This document shows positions 32,651 through 44,691 of a stretch of 64,000 bases of DNA, in pieces. The notes beneath the pieces are model-generated. The model was given only the letters and a program-made list of their open reading frames with translations. It ran no database searches and had not been told where the DNA came from. Source of the stretch: Miscanthus floridulus (taxonomy: Eukaryota; Streptophyta; Magnoliopsida; Poales; Poaceae); the NCBI RefSeq assembly GCF_019320115.1, contig NC_089593.1, positions 12,159,823 through 12,223,822 on the forward strand. Direction: 5' to 3'. Each line of letters starts with the position of its first letter. Position 1 is the first letter of the stretch. The position numbers and the translations under genes were made by a program.

Positions 32651-33566
32651 ACAGTTCATGGCGAGACAGACAGACAACCATGTAAACCGTAGCAGTAGCA
32701 GATCAAGCAGCAATGCAGCGACAACGACTCTAGAGCATTTTGTGTCGTTGCAGTGTTGATTCATTCCCTCCAAGAGTAAGGACAAATGTGTAAAAAAGTT
32801 TTGATTTGACGAAGGTACGCATATACAGTGTGTCCAAAAGGGCAGGTGAAACCGACATGCATTTGCTAATTGCTAGTAGCACCTAGTGGAGGAATGAGGG
32901 TACCTGAAGAAAAGCACTGAATTCTTGCCGAGCAACTTCTGTCAATGCTGCATCTCCTGATCAGCAGCATCTGAGAGGGCATACTTATCCCCCACAGCAT
33001 TTCATTTTCAGCACCGCTATAAAGCAACATTCTGTATTCCCACCACAAAAGCAACCACTTGTCTGCACATGTCAAGTACGCCAGGGCAAGCACACAATTG
33101 TAACCAGAAACTGGTTGCTGCAGGCTTGCAGTTGCAGGTGACCTAGCCCAGCGGCAATGTCTTCCGACAGCGACAGGAGACAGCATACCAACACCCTGAT
33201 CAGTAGACTAGCCATTTGGCAACATGTAAACTTTTGTCGCTACAACTGGTGCCAGACCACGATTCATGAGTCATGACACAATCCTTGATGAACTAAATAG
33301 TTGTTCAGCTCAGGGCATCTCATCATGCAAGGGGCATCCAATCCAATAAAACAAAGTTCGAATTCCTGATACCACGCGAGCAGAGCGCAATGGAAGGGAT
33401 GAAAGCAACTAAAGTCAATGAAATCCAAGACGCAAATCGGTAAAAGTAGGGGATTGAGGATCTATCCAGTTACAAGAGATGTGCTTACGTATGCGTAAAG
33501 CAACGCCAAGTGTTAACATTCAAGACAAAGCAAAGCCAGTGCCCCTCTTTACACTCTTATATCACA

Positions 33567-33609
<43 letters not shown>

Positions 33610-34418
33610 AGTTAACAGGATAAGACGACAACAAAGACAAATAAAACAAAAAGTGAAAAGCCATGATCCATGTTTTTCAAAGTACTGCTACAAAAGGATA
33701 TAAAGCTGAAACAATCAGCATGATTTCAATCAGAACATTTGAGTTGTCAAGAACTTACTGTACAACATAAGCATCAGCATGGGGGCATGGAATAAAGTTT
33801 AACTAGGCCTACAACAGCTAGGGATGATCAGAATCTTGCATTCATGAATCAGATCAACTTTTGATATTTGGACAGACGCATCATGCAAATAAATAACTTA
33901 TTCAGTGAAAAGACTGCTGTCAGCCAAGATTCTCCTAGCACAGAACAAAACATAATGAACAGTTGGCGGTAGGAATAAAACTTTAGCTCGCCACAAAAGA
34001 ACAAAACACAATTTTTCTGTCCTAATCAATTCCGTTTAACAGTATATGGATGTTTGATTTAACTAATCCTGCATAAACTGCTGACAGTGTAAATTGTGAC
34101 TAATGGTACATCCTCTCTTACAATTTCACAAAGAAAAATATTGCAGTAAAGACATAATCTTCTAGAAAACAGTTGATGCTCCATAGTACACACACAAAAA
34201 AAGTTTCTAATCTAAAAGATTTGTCACTTGGAATGCATTCCTTGCAACAAATGATTATTTCTCCACAGTACAAAACATACCACCAGAACTGGACACCATC
34301 ACAATGTCAGTGTGCAATCGTAACTGAACTGTGACAACGAAGGGCAAGTAGTAAGCCTTATTTCTAGCAAACAGTCAGCTCAACTTAGAATCTAACTACT
34401 ATACTAGATCATGTAATT
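32651..34418. other. Convergent intergenic region
   Basis: Holds the 3' ends of the LURP-one-related gene (plus) and the FHIT gene (minus). The rest is low-complexity AT-rich DNA with a long poly-C run; no further gene supported. Confidence 0.5.
33568..33599. repeat. Poly-C run, about 32 bp, followed by poly-A
   Basis: An unbroken C homopolymer directly followed by about 11 A. Length from sequencing is unreliable. Confidence 0.9.
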
Positions 34419-36559
34419 CTAGGAGAAAAGAGCACAGTACTCATTGGCCTCATGAGCCATTTCTTCCATGGTTCTATCTTTCCTCTCAATGTCCAGGTCA
34501 AGCTTCTCCTTCAATTCTTTCTCTTTCACATCAATCTATCATAGCAAGGAAAAGGGTAAGCTTTGTTTGATTGGATATTGTAATAAAATAACCAGATTGA
34601 TAGAAAAATGGGCCACGAACCGCGTCATATATTTCATCATTTTTCTCAAAATCCCCTTTTTTCCTCGGGATGAGGTGAATGTGGACATGTGCAACAGTTT
34701 GGCCAGCTCGAGGACCATCCTGACAAGTAATATCACTTGTTAATAAGAAACCTCATGGCATCATAACATAACAAAGATAAGTCCATAACAAGCTAATCAA
34801 TGGTATGAATAGTACAAGAGCAAAATGGAGTTAGCATAGCCTGTATGACATAGTACAAACATATATGATATTCTCCACAATGTTCATCATATTTACGTTT
34901 TAGACACCCAAATTGGACACCTTATATACTGTATAAATTTAGTATTGAGCAATGAAAGGATGGGCTGACGACAACAATGAAACTGAAGCACAGACCATAC
35001 CTGGATAGCAAAGGTAAGTGAAGATGCTTTGTGGTACTGCTCAAGACGCACACCAACTTCCTTTGCAGTAACCCATAAGTCACTAATCTCATCAGAGCTT
35101 AGATCAGCGAATCTTTTCACTTCACGCTTGGGGCACACAAGAACATGTATGTATTGTCAAGGAAAAAATGATGCATATAAAAGAACACATTTTCCTCAAC
35201 ATGTGATGTATAAACTTTGAGTCCAATAAATTTATTTGTGTGGGTTTATGAGTTATGGCAGCTTTGCACCAAATGACAACACAACAAAAATTGAATCACA
35301 ACTCCAATCGCAAAGTCACAAAAAAGTTTTTCTTTAATAAAGCCAACTTAGTTGCAGCCATACAGTTATTCTGCAAGTGGAACTGTTGCATGTCATAGAA
35401 AAGAAATAATAATGGCACATTGGCATAGAATTGTAGATGGTCTCCATGGAAAGATGAACAAGATATGAAGTCAGTGGCTCAACAAAACAGAGTCCTTCTC
35501 ACTAAATCAGTACCTAAAGCAAACTTGATCCCCCTAGATAGACTTGATAATCAGGTCTAAAATGAAGAGAACCAATGCAAATGTTTGATGAAAAATGCTA
35601 CCGCTTAGTTCCTTTCATATTTGTTTGAATGTTCTTCATGAACTATACTGAAGTGAGCACTGAGCAATCATTAGACAGTGCTCTGACAGAGGAAATGGTT
35701 GCACAGGCACCTGAATAGTAAAAACTGCAAAATTGCCTGAAAATAACTTCCAATAAAGTACAGTTCCAGCTTCGCTGAAATAAAAGGATATGACCTGCAT
35801 AAGAAAGATTCATATTTGTTAAATGCAGTGTCTATGGGGAAAAATGAAATGCAATGTGGTGGTTTAGAGATATGCAAAGCTTAAATGCAATGTCTACGGG
35901 AAGCACTAGCCAGTAGTCTCAGGTTTCATCAGGAGAAAATCTTGAATGGGATTGTTATAGCTTGTTCTGTAGGCAGGGATTAGATAAAGCACCATGAGAT
36001 TGCAGAGAACTTGGTTGGGATTACCAGCCAACACAAAAGGCATTGCCCATGATCCTTGCCTACTGAAACAATCCCTATCCGAGAGGAAACAATCCCTATC
36101 CGAGAGAAACAATCCCTATCCGAGTAATGGTGCAGTGGTACACTGTTGCCTTGCCGAATCTGTTAGAAGCAGGGCATGATTCTGAACACACAAGTTTTAT
36201 TTAGCATTTCGGGAACCAACGTTTGATCAATCTAATTTCCATCAACCACATCTCCGCGAGAAAGATGGAATTTTTATACTTTCCCCCACTTTCTGTCGCG
36301 ACGACTAATCTTCCAGTTCCAGCAACTCCCAAGCTAAAAAAAATGCTACGGTGCAGTGAGTTCGGGAGTGGCTGCGGCTACGGTAACGAAGCAGGCAAGA
36401 ATCATGGAAGGCGAAGTGAAAAGGGAGGGAGCATGGGTATGTGTGTTACCCACCCGGGAGCAGCGGGCGGAGATTCACCATGGCGTAGGAGAGGGGCGTG
36501 GCGTGGAAGACCTCCCTGGCGTCGATCTTGTAGGGCCCGAACTTGTAGGAAGCCTCCAT
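34419..36559 (-). CDS. FHIT: FHIT-type bis(5'-adenosyl)-triphosphatase (HIT family)
   Basis: Minus-strand gene of four coding exons: 36559-36454, 35147-35001, 34719-34621, 34535-34419 (TAG). It starts [18 protein letters not shown] and shows the substrate-site block [13 protein letters not shown], then [16 protein letters not shown]. Exon 3 holds the histidine triad [20 protein letters not shown]; exon 4 ends [13 protein letters not shown] then CALFS. The enzyme hydrolyses dinucleoside triphosphates such as Ap3A. An upstream in-frame ATG at 36687 would add MLRCRAVLLLPLPLPPPPRL and a Ser/Pro stretch, resembling an organelle transit peptide. Exons 2-3 and 3-4 join in phase with canonical GT/AG. 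The exon 1-2 junction is abnormal: exon 1 ends in phase 1 at GTGGGT, but no AG precedes the CATGTTCTTG that must open exon 2 (it reads AATACATA). Either the acceptor is mutated or the exon limits differ. Confidence 0.85.
36065..36124. repeat. About 20-bp tandem repeat, three copies
   Basis: GAAACAATCCCTATCCGAGA is repeated three times with one-base length changes, within FHIT intron 1. Confidence 0.85.
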
Positions 36560-37048
36560 CCCAGGCGGCGGGAGCGGGGAAGACGACGAGGACGAGAGGG
36601 CGCGCGGGTGCGGCAGGCGGCGAAGCAAGCGAGGCGGCGGAGGGAGTGGGAGTGGGAGGAGCAGGACGGCACGGCAGCGCAGCATCTTCTGGAGCTGAAG
36701 CCCGAAGGCCCTTTCACTTCCACGGGGAGACGTCGACGGAGCCGGCAAGGATAGGGTACAGATGTGGGCTTTCATGGGGTTGGGCCCGAATTTTGGAGGC
36801 CCATTTTGAGCTTACGGAGCAAGTATCAATTTTCCATCGATTTTTTTGTTACTTTTGTTACAGTACCGTACTGTTTCAAGAATGTTTCATCATTATTACC
36901 CCCTGACTATTAGCAAGCAAAGAGAATGGTTGCAGTAGGGCAGATGTGTTTCGACACTGCATAAGGATAATGGCGTAAAGACGGAGAAAAAAAGTTAGAT
37001 GAAAAATTAGACTCCAAGGTGAGGGTAAACTATGCAAAAGCCTCAAAA

Positions 37049-37363
37049 TACCCTGTTTGGTAAGGCTCTGGCTCTTTCTAAAAGGGTTCGGTTTTAGGTC
37101 ACGTTGAGTAGCTTCTCTAACAATTCTGAAGCAGCATTTCGAAAACGTTTGGCAAAGATAGATGCAGTAGTAGTTTTTTAATAACTTGTATTAGGTTTAT
37201 AAGGATTACCCAAGGAAAGCTACTTTTTTTTTCTCTAACTCCTCTATAATAAACCGACCTCGACTCCTCCGAGTTCCTTGTGAGGAGCAATTTTTTATGT
37301 GCTTTTGACAGAGCCTTGCAAGAAGTCGCAAGAAGCCGAAGTCAGAGTCCTACCAAACGAGGC
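37049..37363. mobile_element. MITE-like element, about 315 bp
   Basis: CCTGTTTGGTAAGGCTCTGG at the left is mirrored by GAGTCCTACCAAACGAGG at the right. The interior is AT-rich. Boundaries approximate. Confidence 0.5.
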
Positions 37364-37375
37364 TTAAGATATAGG

Positions 37376-37510
37376 TCATGTTCGGCTTACTCCATATTCG
37401 ATTTGTTCGGTTTCTTTTTTTCAGCTGGAACAGTGTTTTTCTCTCACAATAATTCAGCCGGAACAATGTTTTCAGCCAGTTTCAGTCGAGTTTCAGCCAA
37501 CGAACGGAGC
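37376..37510. mobile_element. Small inverted-repeat element (MITE)
   Basis: CATGTTCGGCTTACTC at the left and AGCCAACGAACGGAG at the right, with TTTTTCTCTCACAATAATTC inside. Related to 314-440 and 48581-48698. Confidence 0.5.
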
Positions 37511-37639
37511 CTATATTCAGAAAATAAGATACATTTACTATTTGTTGCAAAAGAAAATGCAAAGGTTACTCGAACAACCTAATATGAATATGAAACTTCA
37601 TATATAGCTCCTAGCATCCGCGCGACGAGAGCGCTGCTG

Positions 37640-38392
37640 CTACTGTGTGGTTACTGTTCACGAATCGGACGCCTCCACGTGCCTCGTGCGTGTGTCCACA
37701 TCCTTTTGGGGCGCGTTTGCGGCCCTGTACCTGGCCGACCTGGCTAGCCCAACTGGCCTAGGCCTGGGCAGGCCTGCCCCAAGTGGTGCAACAGCTCTTG
37801 TTTGCGCCTGTGTACCCAGTGAGCCCGGCTCAGGCGAGGCTGTGTTTGTCATCGAAGAGACAGCCGGGCTGAGAGGCTAACCGCCACCAACTGCCACACC
37901 GAGATAGTGTTTGTCATTTGGCTGTGGTCGGCCAGGCCCATAACAACAAACAGAAATGGACATGAATGAAAGGAGAATGAGGTTGCTCTTTCATAACCGT
38001 TACAACAACAGATCAAAGTTTCAGCATGCAATAGTTGGCCTCAGACATGCTAGTTTAACAATTCATAGCATTACTGGCTACATGGGATAATCAAAGTTAG
38101 TAAAGAAGAACAGCAGCATCCGCTAGTCAAGTTTTGAAGCCAACAAACGAAGAATTTCATAGAAACAGATAAGAGGCAGCAAAATGATATGTAGCCAGCT
38201 AATGCATCGATCCATTGTGTCATCATTGGCCAAAATACAACATTTAACAGTTCTTACACATGGACCACATCATCGACCACATCTCATAAAATAGTAACAA
38301 ACCGTAGCTTATCAGGTACCAAACCATAACAGAACCAAAGCAGCAGCAGCAACAGGTACCAAAAAATAAAAAACATCATCAGCTACCAAACC
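37640..38392. other. No gene seen
   Basis: 37670-37890 is a GC-rich stretch with palindromic GGCCTGGGCAGGCC and CAGCCCGG/CCGGGCTG blocks, probably a decayed inverted-repeat element. 37900-38392 is AT-rich and featureless. Confidence 0.35.
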
Positions 38393-38755
38393 CTAATACA
38401 TGTCGTATCCAGGGAAAACACAAGATGGAGGGGGAGAGGGGTGGTCCATTTCACCTTGGGCTCGGGGTCGTAGAACCGGAGAGGAGGCAGATCTGGAAGT
38501 AGAGGAAGCAGATCGATCTAAAGTCGAAGCAGACGGGGACGGAGAAGAGGAGGAACACCAACACGCCACCGAGTACCAGCAGCAGCCGGAGCAGGAACGC
38601 GGCAAAGAACCCCCAAGGCGTGGAACGGAGGCAAAGTACGCCGGAGGTCGCCGCCGCCACCACGCACACGAGCTCACCGTCGGTCTCTCAGGAGGGAGGT
38701 GGAAGGTGACCAGAGCAAGGAGAGGAAGAAGGAGAGGCAGGGGGAGCGGCCGCAC
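38393..38755 (-). other. Possible first exon with hydrophobic segment (unidentified)
   Basis: The minus strand is open in two overlapping frames. One (38393-38755) begins MRPLPLPLLLPLLALVTF, signal-like, and ends in a stop. Another (38451-38669) holds a strong hydrophobic stretch, FFAAFLLRLLLVLGGVLVFL, suggestive of a membrane helix. The GC-rich upstream region to about 39090 and the TATAAAA near 39140 (plus strand) could be promoter DNA. I cannot tell which frame, if either, is real. Confidence 0.25.
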
Positions 38756-38759
38756 TTAT

Positions 38760-40440
38760 AGGCGCACGTTGGCGGGCGGATTTGCCTTCCCGCGCGGCGG
38801 CAAGCGCGCGTGGAAGTTTCACCTTCCCGCGCGAGCCCGCGTCAGCCACCCCGCCGCCGCCCGAAATCGCCTGCGAGCGCCGCGCGTAGCCGAGCTCGCC
38901 AGAAACGAACCCTAGCGGCGTTTCTCCAAGGCCAGGCGGCGGCGTCGTATTTGACTCCTGGGAGCCGGGCTCGCTCGCGGGCCAAGGCCACAAACACGGG
39001 AGCCTGCAGCCCACGAGCGCAAGGCCGCCCTGGGCCACCCTCGCAAACGCACCCTTGCTCTCTCCCGGTAAGAAGGGAAAATTGATTTCGCATCGAAAGA
39101 ATGCGAGAATCAAAAAATACTATCGAAAGTTTGTCGTGCTATAAAATACCGTTAAAAGTGAACATTCGTTCCGCAATCTAGCACTCTGTTACTTTCGCTG
39201 TTAACGCTGGTTGCGTTCATCCGAGGACTCAGCTTCAGTGCTTCACTCAAAATTCAAAAACGAGCAGGAGCCATGGGAGGACGTCGAGAACAGCCTGTAT
39301 ACATCGCATCAACCTGGGCAGGCCTACGGTGGTACAGCCTCATCCTAGGCAGCTCGCAGCTCAAGCCCAGCGTCTGTCCTTGCCTCGGACGCTGCCGCCT
39401 AGCACTCCAGCACCGACGCCCTACGCCATCGGAGACGCACTCGCCCTGGCTCGCCGAAGCTACCTCCGCCGGAGCTACGCCGCACCAGCGTGCGACTCCA
39501 CCCACAGCAGCCAGCCGCTGGAGCTCGCCACCATGACCCATGGGCAACGGGGCCTTCCCGTCGCCACCCCGCTGCCCGGAGCTCCCCGCACTGGAGCCGA
39601 GTGCGGTTAGCACAGAGCACCCCCGTGGTGCGCATCGAAGCCGACGCCGCACCGAACACCGGAGCTGAGTGTCGCCGGCACCAAGACAGTCACCACCGCC
39701 AGTCTGCTCTCTCCTTTTCTCTCCGTCCGCTCGCCGTTAGTGGCGCTGTGTGTGACCGTGCTGTCGCGGTCGTGGTCCAGGAGCGACCGACGATTCTTGC
39801 ACCGGGTACCAGCTCGCCGGACTCCGCCAAAACGAGCGCTTTGGGCTTTCTCGCATGGGAAGGACGATGTGTGCATGCACCAGCCCAATCGATCCGTGGA
39901 TGTCCTGTGAGGACAGCCGGCTGCTCGGCGTCCACTAATGTGCGTGCTCTCCCAAGAGGACGGCGGAGACGCACGATCCGTTGCTGTCCACGGGTGTCCA
40001 ATCCGGCATTTTCGCTCACGCTGAGGCCCGCGATCGACGCAGTTACCTGCCCCCGCAGCTACCGGTTGGCGGCACCCATCTCGGACGCGTTCGCGATCGG
40101 CCAACCGTCGATCACAGCGTCGAGGCCCACCGAGAACCCACATAGCTCAAGAGGTCGCGGGTGCCGCACGGCGGCACTAGCAGCATCGCCGCTGCCCTGG
40201 TCGCCATGTCATAGGCCTTCGTCCTTTTTTGCTTCGGCAAACAGTCCGGCCGACGAGTAGTAGATGGATGGAGGAGAAGAAGAAGGAGCGTACGTCCAGG
40301 CTCCCAGCGGGTGGAGACAGACGTCGTTAGCTCCGAAGGTGATGGAACGTGATGGAATGCTACTTTCAGTTAAAGTTTGCATCTTGGAATGGTATTTCAC
40401 GTGACATAACTCTTTCGATGTATTTTCTGATTCTGGTGAT
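38760..40440. other. GC-rich region with long overlapping ORFs, unidentified
   Basis: The plus strand is open from 39490 to 40260 (256 aa) and the minus strand from 40143 to 39607 (178 aa). Neither shows a domain or convincing splice sites, and both are Arg/Pro/Ser-rich, as expected from GC-rich DNA read out of frame. I treat it as unassigned; a captured gene fragment is possible. Confidence 0.3.
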
Positions 40441-40444
40441 CTTT

Positions 40445-42137
40445 TGTTATAGAAACAATTTTCTCAAAGAAAAACGCCTCGCCGCCTCCGCCTCCGCCTC
40501 CATCTCCCCACCGGCCGCCACGCCCCCGGATACCGCGCCTACCTGCCTCGCCGTTGGCTTCCCTCCTCAGATCCACTTCACCTCCTCCCGTTCCCCAGCT
40601 AGGTGCCTGGTGGGCATCTCGGAAGGAGGGAGCGGCTGAGCAAGGCAGAGGTGATGGGGAATTGGGGGGCGATGTGGCAGCCGGTGGCGGCGGCACCTTG
40701 CCGGGGTTCTTGGGGAGGAAGAACCGGTACGCACGCGTGGACGGCGTGCTCTTGTAGGAGTCGCAGGACGGCGGTGGCATCCGTGTTCGCGGCAGAGGTG
40801 GCAGCTGCTGGAGATATGTCTTTTCCTGTTCCGTCTTCGCGTCCCTCGACCATGTCCTGCTCGGCTACGGTGAGCAGATCTCCACTGGAAGTCTAGAATG
40901 GCGTTTCGTTCTTGATGCAAATTTGGTCTTACTCATTGAGCTAAGAATGACTGTAGCTTTCGCTTTCTTCGGTGGTTTATTTAAGCAAGCAAATAAAATA
41001 TATAATGGTCTAATCTTAGATAAAAAACATATGTTATTTTGCTTAAAAAAGCCATTTAAAACATTTTTCGTAATCAATCTGTTTATGCTCTTGACCGTAC
41101 TGAAACTGCTCTGGAAATACTTTGGCAGAAATGTTTTCAAGTCTAGCATATGTAATGGGATGATGTCAAACTGTTCTGCAAATTCAATTGGTGTCTCATT
41201 TACTGGGATGCTCTTCCTCATACTGATGAAACTGCTGAAATAAACTGCAAAATGTATAGTTTTGTGTCTTTGACATATTTTCACTGACACTATTCTATTC
41301 ATGTCATCATGTGTTGGTGTGTCCAGACATAGAGGTGCAGCAAGAAGTGCCCTTCCCTCTATTAGATTTTAGGCCTCGCAACATTTGCAGATTTGGACAT
41401 CTTTTAACTTTTATCGTCTGATATTTCAATTGCAGCTTTACAGAGCTGCTTCTTCTATAATTTACATGCATGTACCTTCTATAGCATAGAGTAAGTTATG
41501 TAGACAAGGTTTCTCTATCATTCTTATATGTCTCTCTAAATGGAATTTGATTGATGCTTCACAGGTGCTACCTTATGGTGCCATCATGGCAAGATTTACC
41601 ACGGCTTGCAGCTTTAAAGCCTGCAATTTTTTCATTTCCTCTTTCATTCATTTTGTTTGATTGACAAGGGAATTGAATTATCGTATGAATTGCCTGCCTG
41701 CAACACCTTCATAATAAAAGGTCAGGTCTTCATCTCTGTAGGTGCACTCTTTGATTAGGTGTCTCCTCTATTTAAATAATATATATGTGAATTTTTAATT
41801 TTGAGTAAATATTATGTTCAACTTTCGTGGCTGCTGTATGGTGTTTAGGCTAACTATTGGTAACATGAAACTCAAACCATTACAATGGCGTCTTCGAGAA
41901 AAAACTACTGTCGTGCCTCCAAAGGTCACACCATACAGGAAAGGCTATGTGTATATATATTTAACTGCAATCTTATTTGAGACAGCAATGAGCATTTACC
42001 AATTCTCAATTAGTCCACTCTATGTACAGAGTAGTGTACTTTAAAAGAATAAGGTCAAACAGTTAGCACGGTTCTAATTTATTTATTTCAGTCCACTGTT
42101 CTTACTATGAATCTTAACATAACTATGGATATGTTTT
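40445..42137. other. Exon-like GC-rich block followed by AT-rich intron-like DNA
   Basis: 40480-40869 is GC-rich and ends in CTACG|GTGAGC, a good donor on the plus strand, after which sequence becomes AT-rich with occasional acceptor-like pyrimidine tracts. This looks like a first exon and its intron, but no frame gives a product I recognise, and a TAG at 40755 closes the most likely one. Confidence 0.3.
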
Positions 42138-42613
42138 TGATAGGACTAGATGCCCTACCGGTGTTACTGCGTAGGTTATAGGGGTGGAAGAGAGGAGGAC
42201 GTGGTCTGTACTCTCGACGCCGGCGAGGGGCCATGGCGGCGAGAACGCGGCGGCTGCTGCTGCTGCCCTAGAATTCCCATGGTGCTATAGTAGCAGCGAC
42301 ACTGTTCACGCGAGGCATAGTAGGAAGTGGCTAGGGTTAGGAAATCCTAGCTCCCTTCAGGAAGCTGAAAACAATTCTTGTTTCTGCTTGATTATAACTA
42401 ATACAGGGTTCTCTTTTTATAGAGATGACTGACTTGACCCTTAAGGAAATATCCTAACCGAATCAATCTAACATATCTCTTTCCTAACAAACTAAACCAA
42501 TCTAATCTTCACGTGCTACAGTACCATGTGCTACAGTACCGCGTGGCCCTTGGGCCGGCTCCACTTGCCATAACATGGGCCTACGCCTTGTATAATGGGT
42601 GTCGGTCATAACA
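42138..42613 (-). repeat. 3' LTR of the gag-protease element
   Basis: 476 bp, about as similar to 44692-45162 as expected for paired LTRs. It contains ACTTGCCATAA and CTTTTTATAGAGATG motifs. Confidence 0.9.
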
Positions 42614-42676
42614 TCTCTCCCCGCCTGCGCAAACAGTTTGTCCTCGAGCTGGAAGGCAGGGTAGAGGGTGCGGAAC

Positions 42677-44677
42677 TCATCGACGAGGGACTATGCTGTG
42701 CGGTGGGAGCCCTGTGGGCTCGTCGAAGATTGCGCACTGCTGCTGAAGCAACAAGTCCATCAGCGGCTGCTGGGCGTCGGCGGAGAGTGCAACGAGGTGC
42801 TGCTGTGGAGCCGTCGCGTCGAGGCTGCGCACGCCCTGCCAAAGGACGCGTCTGCCCTCACGCCAGAAGGATAGCGTCATGGCCTCGAAATCCCAGAAGA
42901 TGGGACCCAAGGTCCGTAGGTAGTCGACGCCGAGGATGAAGTCGAAACAGCCCAAGTCCAATCCGACGCACGTGATGGAAAATGACTCCGAGCCGATGCG
43001 GATGGGCACGTGGCGAGCAATGCCCTCGCAAGGGAGCCGGTCGCCGTCGGCCACAGTGACACGGAGCTGCTCACCGCCCGTCGGGGCGAGCCGTAGGTGG
43101 CGCATCGTCGCGCCATGGAGGAAGTTGTGCGTGGAGCCGGTGTCGAGTAGCGCCAACAGCCGCTCCCCTTTAACCATCACCGGGAGTAGCATCATATTGT
43201 CCGTGCGCATCCCTGCAAGTGCGTGTAGAGAGACCACGAAAGCATTAGCGGCCATAGGCTCCTGGGCGTCTGGAGCCACGGGGTTGGCGACGTCATCCAT
43301 CGCCGCGGCATCCCTGAGCCCGTCATCGATGTAGTCGTCCGATTTGAGGTAGAAGAGCCGTGGGCACACGTGGCCGCAGACATAGGGCTCATCACAGTTG
43401 AAGCAAAGCCCTTGTCGACACCGCTCCAGTTGCTCGTCCGGCGGGAGGCGGCGGAACTGGCGCACCAGGGGCACCCTGTTCGCCGCTGCTGGTCCGCCCC
43501 CTGGGGACACAGGGGCTCCAGCTGGAGGAGCACCCGCGCTTGGCACGCGTGGGGGAAAGCCAGGCCGCTGAGGAGGCCGGGCACCCTGCTGCAGAGGCGC
43601 TAAAGGCATGGCCGCCGCGCGACGCTCGAATGCCCGGGCCAAATACATGGCGGTCTGAAGGTCAGGTGGATCCCGCATCTCGACGTCGACCTTGATGTGC
43701 TCGAGGAGGCCACCCACGAATAGTTCTGCCTTCTGGCGAGGATTGAGGTTGCGAGCATGGCAGAGCACGGCATTATAGCGGTCCGAATACTCCTGGACCG
43801 ATGACTAGAAGGGTAGCCGGGCGAGCTTGGCCAGCCGCGTGCCATGCGTTGGGGGGCCGAAACGGAGCTGGCACAGGTCACGGAAGCGTTCCCAGGTTGG
43901 CATGCCTTCATCTTGTTCCAGCGCATAGTACCAAGTTTGAGCAGCGCCACGAAGGTGGTACGAAGCTAGCCATGTGCGATCCGAAGCCAATGTTCGCTGG
44001 CCACAGAAAAACTGCTCGCAGTGGTTGAGCCAATTGAGCGGATCAACAGCGCTGTCGAACGTCGGGAACTCCAGCTTGTAAAATTTGGGAGGGGCATGGG
44101 CGCCGTTGGGAGCAGCGGCAGACGAGTCCTCCGCGGATAGGGCGCCGCCGGAGTACCCGCCTCCACCGTAGACGAGGGTACCGTCCGTCCCTCCATAGAC
44201 GATGCCGCTAGTCGGGGGCGGCTGGTGCACCCCGGAGGACGCCGCGACCGCGGCTGCCGACGGTGTAGGGGTCGTGGCCATCGTGTAGATGGGCGGAGTC
44301 GTCGAGCCCATCGCCCACGACGGGATGGGAGACGGCGAGGCCGGCCACCGCAGCAAGTGGAGGGGCACCCCCGTCCCGCTGGTCTGGGGCATGCCGTAGG
44401 GGAAGATCGCCTGCGGCTGCGACAACTGTGGAGGTGGTGGTGGTGCCGGCTGTTGTGGAGGGGGAGGTGGTGGGATGAGGGTGGCCAGGGTCGCCTGCAT
44501 GGCCGCCATGCCGCGGGCAATCGCAGCCACGTCGGTGGCCAAAGATTCCAACGTTAGGGGTGCTCCCGAGGATGCGAACGACAACCCCGACGCGGCCGAC
44601 GGCGCTGGCGCTGATGGCAGGGACAGGGAGGCGGAGGTGGACGGCGGCTGTGTGGATGTGGATGGAGGACCTGACAT
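42677..44677 (-). CDS. Retrotransposon gag and aspartic protease ORF (one internal stop)
   Basis: Minus strand from the ATG at 44677 (MSGPPSTSTQ). A Pro/Ala/Ser-rich N terminus is followed by the gag core (FYKLEFPTFD, NWLNHCEQFFCGQ, ARAFERR), a zinc knuckle CFNCDEPYVCGHVC and a retroviral-type aspartic protease motif LLALLDTGSTHNFL. A single in-frame TAG (43805-43807) lies inside gag; the same frame continues on both sides, so it is probably a nonsense mutation. The frame ends at 42677 where full elements would enter reverse transcriptase. Confidence 0.88.
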
Positions 44678-44691
44678 CGCTGATACCAGGC

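Noticed and set aside
36125..36180. Possible SINE A-box (ATGGTGCAGTGG)
   Set aside because: No B-box at the right distance, no tail and no target duplication.
39490..40260. Plus-strand ORF of 256 aa
   Set aside because: GC-rich, Arg/Pro/Ser-biased, open on both strands, no domain or promoter evidence. Kept only as an unassigned region.
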